From positions 1 through 64,000 of the forward strand of contig JAAHGF010000032.1 in assembly GCA_010672585.1 (NCBI GenBank): a stretch of DNA of 64,000 nt, in the 5' to 3' direction. How positions within the stretch are numbered: position 1 is the stretch's first letter; each line of letters begins with the position of its first letter. Under the pieces are notes generated by a model. The model searched no databases. It had not been told where the DNA came from and worked only from the letters and a program-made list of their open reading frames with translations. This stretch comes from Okeania sp. SIO1I7. GTDB lineage: Bacteria; Cyanobacteriota; Cyanobacteriia; Cyanobacteriales; Microcoleaceae. Made by a program: the position numbers and the translations under genes. Below, piece by piece: positions 58,200 through 64,000 of the stretch.

Positions 58200-58971
58200 A
58201 ATTAGGGTCTGCTGAAAAAGTATGAGTGGTAAGGGTAGGAGTCAGAACTCAGAACTCAGGAGTCAGAAGAAATGGGAATTATATCATGTCCGGTTGAACA
58301 GTTATAAATAAATGATGGAGGAGTCAGGAGTCAGAACTCAGGAGTCAGGAGTCAATCCACCCCTAGCCCCTCCCAGGAGGGGAAGAAAGAAGAAGAAAGA
58401 GGAGGAGAAGGAGAAAGTTTTTTTATCACTAATTATCCGGATATGATATAATATTATGTCCGGTTGAACAGTTATAAATAAATAACGACGGAGTCCTCAG
58501 GAGTCAACCCACCCGCGGGGCCCGACCAACCCACCCCTAATATCATGTCCGGTAGCATCGGTCTTGTATAGTAAATAGGCAACAGCTCCGGAAGGCAACA
58601 GCTCCGGAAGGCAAGAAAAAAACTTAAATTTCCTGTAGATATCCACGCTAACTTTTACACAAACGCGCCCCAACGGACATGATATAACTCCTCCCAGGAG
58701 GGGAGGGGAAGACAGGAGACAACCCACCCCTCGCCCCTCCCCCTCCCAACCCACCCCTAACCCCTCCCAGGAGGGGAAGAGGGGAGAAAAGGGTCGGGAG
58801 CGAGGAGGTAGGAGCGGGCGTTTTGTCCCAAGATTGTTCTGCCCAACTATGCGCCTAAAATACTAATTTTTTGAGCGTTTTAGACGTGATACCAGGCACT
58901 TTTTAAAGGGTCCAAAAAGTCTAAAGTCCTTATATGTCAATGCTTTTAGATTTAATCAGCAAGCCCTAATT
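58200..58971. repeat. AATTAGGG element, copy D, expanded with nested repeats
   Basis: Left AATTAGGGTCTGCTGAAAAAG, right GCTTTTAGATTTAATCAGC then AAGCCCTAATT. The inside (770 bp) contains AGGAGTC heptamers (58317-58356), two direct copies of TATGTCCGGTTGAACAGTT (58286 and 58456 areas), a compact ATATCATGTCCGG element (58545-58682) and ACCCCTCCCAGGAGGGG palindromes. The open frame 58497-58754 is not a gene. Confidence 0.65.
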
Positions 58972-59014
58972 ATCCGGACATGATATTACAGAGGATGTAG
59001 TATTGAAATTATTT

Positions 59015-60262
59015 CTAAGCTTTAAATACAATTGCAGGATCGATACGAGTTACTTTTTGAATGGCAAAGAAAGCTGACCCGACACACATAAAAACAGTTA
59101 TACCTAACACTCCAAGTGCAGACAAAGGTGTAATCAAAATAATAATTCCTTTACCTGCCACCCAACTACTTAATCCTAAACATACCAACATCCCAGGGAG
59201 ATAACCTAAAACTGCCATCCAAATTGCCTGCTCCACAATTACTGCATACAATTCCTTATCAGATGCACCCATTGCCTTGAGAGTACCAAATTCCTTTAGG
59301 TGATCGGACACAGATGAATACAAAATCTGTGCAACCACTACTATGCCTACAATTACACCTACTACTGCACCCATTCCCAAAACTAAACCAATATTTGTTC
59401 GTGCCAACCAAAAAAATCTGGTTTTTTCAGATAATTCATTTTTAGTGTAAGCATTAGTAGCTGGTATCGCCTCTTCTATTTTTTGTTTTAATACTTGTAA
59501 ATCTTCACCTGGTTTAGCTTTGACTAATATATAGGCGATCGGATCTGCTACTTCTAAATTTTTTGGTGCTGGTGTTTCTTCCAACTTTTGAGTGGGGTCT
59601 TTTTTTTCTACTACTTTTGTACATTGGAGATTTCCTGCTCCTACAACTTTGCAGTTAACTTCGGCGTTAATACCTGCACTAATATATGTGTTAGCGTTTT
59701 CTAGGGATGTAAATAATAAGGTACTTGATACAATTGACTGAGTACCTTTTGTCACTGCGACTAATTTTGCTGGTAGGGAACCTGCGATCGCCATTGTTCC
59801 TACTCCTTCTGCAAGCATACTAGATAGCCTACTTTGGTCGGCCATTACAGCGAATGGTTGTTTCAGGTCCCTGACGTTACCCTCAATGACTTTTCCTGGG
59901 TTGAATAGTTGTCCATCTGGGTTAAATCCAACCACCATTAATGGACTCATTTCTCCATTCTGAGGTCGCCATCTGACTGACCCTAAAATTAAAGCTTCTG
60001 CTTGTTGGATACCTTCTATTGTTTTAGCTTGATTCAATTGACCGTAAAGTAGGGGGTCTGTCAGCTCGAAGTTGACCATTTGATTGGAGGCGATCCAAAT
60101 ATCTGCATTGGATTTATCTATTAGTAGGGTTGTGGAACGAGCAAACCCGTTTAATATACCTGTTTGAATTGTCACTAAGCTGACTGCAAATAATATTCCT
60201 GCTTGGGCTACGATGAACCGAGGAATATCTTCTAATAAATTTTTGCGAGCTATAGAAGCCAT
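59015..60262 (-). CDS. FtsX/MacB-type ABC transporter permease
   Basis: A 415-aa permease. One N-terminal transmembrane helix (residues ~18-40, AQAGILFAVSLVTIQTGILN), a large periplasmic domain of about 230 residues, and three C-terminal helices (IGLVLGMGAVVGVIVGIVVV and on) with the FtsX-type loop LKEFGTLKAMGASDKELYAV. Related to cyanobacterial DevC-like exporters. No ATPase or membrane-fusion gene lies next to it in the window. Substrate unknown. Confidence 0.82.
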   Translation of the reverse strand: MASIARKNLLEDIPRFIVAQAGILFAVSLVTIQTGILNGFARSTTLLIDKSNADIWIASNQMVNFELTDPLLYGQLNQAKTIEGIQQAEALILGSVRWRPQNGEMSPLMVVGFNPDGQLFNPGKVIEGNVRDLKQPFAVMADQSRLSSMLAEGVGTMAIAGSLPAKLVAVTKGTQSIVSSTLLFTSLENANTYISAGINAEVNCKVVGAGNLQCTKVVEKKDPTQKLEETPAPKNLEVADPIAYILVKAKPGEDLQVLKQKIEEAIPATNAYTKNELSEKTRFFWLARTNIGLVLGMGAVVGVIVGIVVVAQILYSSVSDHLKEFGTLKAMGASDKELYAVIVEQAIWMAVLGYLPGMLVCLGLSSWVAGKGIIILITPLSALGVLGITVFMCVGSAFFAIQKVTRIDPAIVFKA

Positions 60263-60296
60263 CTTGTTTTAGTCAAAAGTACTAATAGATAGGTTT

Positions 60297-60462
60297 ACCG
60301 AAAAATAAAGGTATGAAGCCTTTCCATTCATGGAGAAAAAAGCGGTCGAGTAATGGCGAAGTCTCCTTGCCATATTCATGAGACTAAGAGAAGAAAAAAA
60401 ATCTTTTTAGCCAATCATCTTCTTTAATTAAGAAGAGGTAATTATTAATTATTAATTGTTGA
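60297..60462. repeat. Interspersed repeat 'TTACCGAA ... GGTAATTAT', copy 4
   Basis: Begins TTTACCGAAAAATAAAGG, holds GCGGTCGAGTAATGGCGAAG and AGAAGAAAAAAAAT, and ends GAAGAGGTAATTATTAATTATT. The inner GCGGTCGAG...TGGCGA segment recurs inverted in copy 5. Confidence 0.65.
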
Positions 60463-60466
60463 AAAT

Positions 60467-61489
60467 TTATTCCTTGTTTGCTTGCTCCTTGTTTGTTTGT
60501 GCGTTTGTTTCTTGCTTTTTACTTTCTGTTTTTTTTGCTAATTCTTCTTGATGTAGCTCTCTATCTTTAATTGTTAGTAATTCTGGTATAGTAACAAATT
60601 CATAACCTTGTTTTTTCAACCCAGCAATAATATTGGGTAGAGCTTCAACAACGTGACCTCTTGGGCCACCTCCATCATGTAGTAGGACAATTCCACCATT
60701 GCTGGCTTTATTCAAAACTTTTTTAGTAATTTTTTGGGCTGACCTGTAATACCAGTCTACGGAATCAGCAGACCATAAGACTACGGTGTGTTTCCGTTCT
60801 TTGGCGTAGTCCGCTAAACCATTAACGAGGACACCTCCAGGAGGACGAAATAGGTTGGTAGTCCTACCTGTGATTTTATATATGAGGTCTGCTGTACGTC
60901 CAATTTCGCTTTTGATCCGGTCTGAACTCATTTTACTACTTTTAGAAGGGTGGTTCCATGTGTGGTTAGCAATAACGTGACCTTCTTCTACAATTTTTTT
61001 ACCTATTTCTTGACGTACGTTTAAATGTTGGCCGACGACGAAAAAAGTTGCTCGAATATTATGTTTTTTGAGAATATCTAATATTTGTTCTGTAGTGTTG
61101 TTCCATGGACCGTCGTCAAAGGTTAAGGAAATAACTTTTTGTTTGCTATTGAGAGTAACATCTTTAACTGTTTGACTTTGGAATCTTTTGGGGACACTAA
61201 AGTTAAAGGTTTTTAATTCTAATTCCCTCAGTTTTTGCTTAGTATTATTAATTTTTTTAGCAACAACAGAACTAATTTTAATTACTTCTAATGGAGTTTC
61301 TTTGTTATTTGCCGACTGATTTATTGGCTTTGTATTTGTTGCTGTTTTTACTGTAGTTGCTTTTGTGGTTGTTTCTTGATTTGTCCAGATTTCCATGGGC
61401 AATAACATTCCGATTAAGAAACTTCCACTAGCAGCTATCACTGTTGCTAAAGATTTTCCTTGTCTGGATAGTGAACCTAAGTTTGTCAT
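60467..61489 (-). CDS. Membrane-anchored polysaccharide deacetylase (NodB domain)
   Basis: A 340-aa protein read from ATG 61489, which has AGGAAA just upstream; the longer frame uses GTG 61504 with no such signal. An N-terminal hydrophobic segment (VIAASGSFLIGMLLP) anchors or exports it. The carbohydrate-esterase-4 domain shows ISLTFDDGPWNN (catalytic Asp pair), ANHTWNHPS (metal His), FRPPGG, VLWSADSVDWYYRS and IVLLHDGGG. The C-terminus is a Lys/Glu-rich tail. It deacetylates an envelope polysaccharide or peptidoglycan in the periplasm. Confidence 0.88.
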   Translation of the reverse strand: MTNLGSLSRQGKSLATVIAASGSFLIGMLLPMEIWTNQETTTKATTVKTATNTKPINQSANNKETPLEVIKISSVVAKKINNTKQKLRELELKTFNFSVPKRFQSQTVKDVTLNSKQKVISLTFDDGPWNNTTEQILDILKKHNIRATFFVVGQHLNVRQEIGKKIVEEGHVIANHTWNHPSKSSKMSSDRIKSEIGRTADLIYKITGRTTNLFRPPGGVLVNGLADYAKERKHTVVLWSADSVDWYYRSAQKITKKVLNKASNGGIVLLHDGGGPRGHVVEALPNIIAGLKKQGYEFVTIPELLTIKDRELHQEELAKKTESKKQETNAQTNKEQANKE

Positions 61490-61732
61490 ATTTTTCCTAC
61501 ACACCTTTATATTTATAATTTTTGAAATTTTTAGCTATCTTTCAAATTTTTTCTAGTTTTTAGGCGGTATAACTATTTTTTTTACTATAGAATAATAGCT
61601 ATGCTTAAAAATATTTTTCTCCATAAAAATAAAATACTTTATTTTCCTCCTGAGTTTAATCTAGTTAATCTTAATATACTCAGTATTTTCCGGATTAAGA
61701 GGATATCTGAAAAGTTGTTTAATACTGAATTT

Positions 61733-61825
61733 TGCCCCCCTAGCCCCCCAATTCTGGGGGGAACAAGAGTCAATTTGCTTGCTCTAGTCCCCCAATTTTG
61801 GTGGATTTAGGGGGCTTTGATGTAG
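61733..61825. repeat. CCCCCTAAATCCCCC palindromic repeat, copy 3
   Basis: GCCCCCCTAGCCCCCCAATTC at the left, CCCCCAATTTTGGTGGATTTAGGGGGC at the right, with AGAGTCAATTTGCTTGCTCT between. Confidence 0.65.
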
Positions 61826-61858
61826 CATATTGGACTTCTCAGACAACCTCTAAATGAA

Positions 61859-63424
61859 CTATAGTTGTGAATTTTTTTGTCTGTAAATATCTACAATTTT
61901 CTGAGTAACTTCAGCTATGCTTAAACCATCGGTGCTAATTTCTATAGCATCTGGAGCTTTTCGTAAGGGAGAAATTTTCCGGTTAGCATCTTTTTGGTCT
62001 CGTTGAATAATATCTTTTTTTACCTGTTCTAAACTGATATTGGTTTGACCTTTTTGTTGTAACTCTAGCAGTCGTCGTCGCGATCGCTCTTCAGCAGAAG
62101 CTGTTAAAAAAATCTTTAGTTCAGCGTTGGGAAATACATGAGTACCAATATCTCGTCCTTCTGCTACTATTCCTCCTTTAGTTCCAAATTTTTGTTGTTG
62201 TTCTACCATAAAATACCTGACAGTTGCCTGAGCTGCAATAGCTGAAACATTATTTGTAACTTCCCTGCTCCGAATTGCTTCTGTAACATCCTGGCCATTA
62301 ATCAGGACACGGTTATTTTCGGGGCCGTTAAAGCTAATCTGGCATTGACTGACTAATTCTGCTACTTGGGGTTCATCTTCTACTGGGACAGCACCTTGTA
62401 AAACCATCCATGTTACGGCCCGATACATTGCTCCTGTGTCCAAGTATAAAAGTCCTAATTTTTGTGCTACTAATTTGGTTACTGTTGATTTGCCAGCTCC
62501 AGCAGGACCGTCAATGGCAATTATTGGTTCGCGGTTTTTCAAAAGTATATTATCTATTAAACGGCAAGAACCAATCTGAGCAGCGATCGCTAATAAACCT
62601 ATATCCTGAATATTTTCTAAAGGTTGTAAATTCTCCGGATTGACTATTTCTACATACTCTAGTTTCACAACTGGTAAAGTTGCTAATTTTTCCTGCACAG
62701 CATTTTTAATTTTTTCGACAATATTTGCTGCATTTCGATTTTCTAAAAATACTTTTCTACCATGACAAAGAGAATTATATAATATGGTAGCTTGCTGTTT
62801 TTGTTCAGTAGTTAAATATTGATTGCGAGAACTAATAGCTAATCCTGAAGCTTCACGAACTATTGGACAAGAAATAATATTAACTGACAAACTGAGGTCT
62901 TTTACCAACCGTTGAATAATTGCTAATTGTTGAGCATCTTTTTGCCCAAAATAAGCATTATTTGGCTGAACTAAACTCAATAATTTAGTTACAATAGTGG
63001 CAATTCCTCGAAAAAAATTAGGTCTAGAAAGACTACACATAACTGATGTCATGTTAGATGGAGGAACAACTGTAGTTGTAGAATTTTGAGCATTAGTAGA
63101 CAGCTCATTTTCCATACCCATCGTTTCAGGAGTGGGAGCAAAAATAATATCTACTCCTTCTTGTTCGCATAGTTCTTTATCTGCTTCTAACTGCTGAGGA
63201 TATTGTTGGAAATCTTCAGTAGGAGAGAACTGTAAAGGATTAACAAAAATAGTCACAACAGTAATTTTATTCTCTTCTTTAGCACGTTTAATTAAGCTTA
63301 AATGTCCTTTGTGTAAAGCTCCCATTGTTGGTACTAAACCAACAGTATGTGGAGATTTGTGTCGATCATTTTTCAATAAGTTTAAGTAGCATTGCAAAGC
63401 TGCAATAGTAGTAAATAGACGCAT
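61859..63424 (-). CDS. panC-cmk: Bifunctional pantothenate synthetase / cytidylate kinase (PanC-Cmk fusion)
   Basis: A 521-aa fusion known from cyanobacteria. Residues 1-~285 are pantothenate synthetase (LVPTMGALHKGHLSLIKRA with the HxGH-type ATP motif, VTIFVNPLQF, YFGQKDAQQLAII). Residues ~300-515 are CMP kinase (AIDGPAGAGKSTVTKLVAQK as Walker A, YLDTGAMYRAVTW, GRDIGTHVFPNAE, ASAEERSRRR). It joins CoA precursor and pyrimidine nucleotide synthesis in one protein. Start ATG 63424. Confidence 0.95.
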   Translation of the reverse strand: MRLFTTIAALQCYLNLLKNDRHKSPHTVGLVPTMGALHKGHLSLIKRAKEENKITVVTIFVNPLQFSPTEDFQQYPQQLEADKELCEQEGVDIIFAPTPETMGMENELSTNAQNSTTTVVPPSNMTSVMCSLSRPNFFRGIATIVTKLLSLVQPNNAYFGQKDAQQLAIIQRLVKDLSLSVNIISCPIVREASGLAISSRNQYLTTEQKQQATILYNSLCHGRKVFLENRNAANIVEKIKNAVQEKLATLPVVKLEYVEIVNPENLQPLENIQDIGLLAIAAQIGSCRLIDNILLKNREPIIAIDGPAGAGKSTVTKLVAQKLGLLYLDTGAMYRAVTWMVLQGAVPVEDEPQVAELVSQCQISFNGPENNRVLINGQDVTEAIRSREVTNNVSAIAAQATVRYFMVEQQQKFGTKGGIVAEGRDIGTHVFPNAELKIFLTASAEERSRRRLLELQQKGQTNISLEQVKKDIIQRDQKDANRKISPLRKAPDAIEISTDGLSIAEVTQKIVDIYRQKNSQL

Positions 63425-63454
63425 TTTTTATAAAAATAATATTGATAATTGGGA

Positions 63455-63645
63455 ATTATTCAACAATGAATAATGAATAATGAATAATGAATAATTACCT
63501 CTCCTTGAAAGAAGAGGATTGACAAAGAGATGAAAATTTTTCTTCTCTTGGTCGATTGGATATGGCGAGAAGACCTCGCCATCCCTCGACCGCTTATTAT
63601 CCCCTTAAAAGGGGAGGCACATACCCACAATTTTTCGGTAATGAG
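63455..63645. repeat. Interspersed repeat 'TTACCGAA ... GGTAATTAT', copy 5 (inverted), with AATGAAT heptamers
   Basis: Four AATGAAT heptamers (63465-63496) lead into TAATTACCTCTCC. Then come AGAAGAGGATTGACAAAGAG, ATGGCGAGAAGACCTCGCCATC and CTCGACCGC, and finally TTTTTCGGTAATGAG. It is the inverse of copy 4. Confidence 0.65.
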
Positions 63646-64000
63646 AACAGATTTTTTTTTATAGGAGAAAATAGAAAAAGATTATTATGATTTACTAGAG
63701 CAAAATTCAGGTAATACAAAATCTTGATGAAGCTGCATATAAATAGAGCTTTTCAAAGCATTGCTTTACTGAAGTTTTCCTATACAAATTCACATAAACT
63801 TGCCTCCCATTACTAATTACCTCAGTAGTCAAGCAACATTACAAAATTAATTGTATATTTGATTGTCATCTTATACAAAGCCTGAAAAAAGAATGTTATG
63901 AATAGTAAGAGGAATAAACCCACATTCGGAACTTCAAGAGCGTATCATTAAAAGTAGTATATAAATTTGTATTTTGGTAGGTATTTATACTATGCAAATC
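63646..64000. other. Terminal spacer, no gene seen
   Basis: AT-rich sequence to the window end. No open frame with protein-like content. Confidence 0.4.

Noticed and set aside
58497..58754. Open frame of 85 codons with Gly/Pro-rich sequence
   Set aside because: It translates nested GC-rich palindromes and repeat ends of AATTAGGG copy D.

Overview
The window is an AT-rich cyanobacterial chromosome segment. Evidence for this is psbB and psbT, the fused panC-cmk gene, many GCGATCGC (HIP1) octamers, Uma2/DUF820 genes and heptameric STRR repeats. Long, repeat-filled spacers together with an intein and a group II intron recall filamentous marine Oscillatoriales of the Trichodesmium/Okeania type. 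That assignment is an inference from style, not from a search.

Layout. (1) 1-16.5 kb is an almost unbroken minus-strand run: a GT4 glycosyltransferase, two GlpD-like FAD oxidoreductases, two SDR epimerases, two SAM methyltransferases, a PHP-like hydrolase, a YdjM-like membrane protein, a hexapeptide acyltransferase, a Wzx-type flippase, an FG-GAP lipoprotein, a GT39-type membrane glycosyltransferase and a secreted metallopeptidase-like protein. It looks like one glycan or glycolipid assembly and export cluster. (2) 17.5-23.0 kb (plus strand) is a thymidylate module, thyX-dut-dCMP deaminase. Here thyX is split at the RNA level by a 2.5-kb group II intron and at the protein level by a 308-aa intein. 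(3) 23.4-33.8 kb is accessory: a VWA lipoprotein, decayed IS1, a broken dgQHR gene, an intact and a broken Uma2 gene, a VapB-like antitoxin with a truncated VapC, and a TnpB element. (4) 33.8-38.8 kb holds a PAS histidine kinase, an AAA ATPase and KptA. (5) 39.8-48.1 kb is core metabolism: metK, a HAD phosphatase, rpsA, nrdR, psbT and psbB, with IS200/IS605 relics between them. (6) 48.6-54.2 kb has small and broken genes, three SAM methyltransferases and a 2-oxoglutarate/Fe oxygenase. (7) 55.3-63.4 kb has enolase, a short TPR-protein-like N-terminus, an FtsX-type permease, a polysaccharide deacetylase and panC-cmk.

At least five interspersed repeat families occupy the spacers, several of them tied to 7-bp tandem repeats. 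The most striking object is the doubly interrupted thyX gene. The most promising uncharacterised pathway is the 1-16.5 kb cluster with its two diverged GlpD paralogues. No tRNA, rRNA or CRISPR array was seen.
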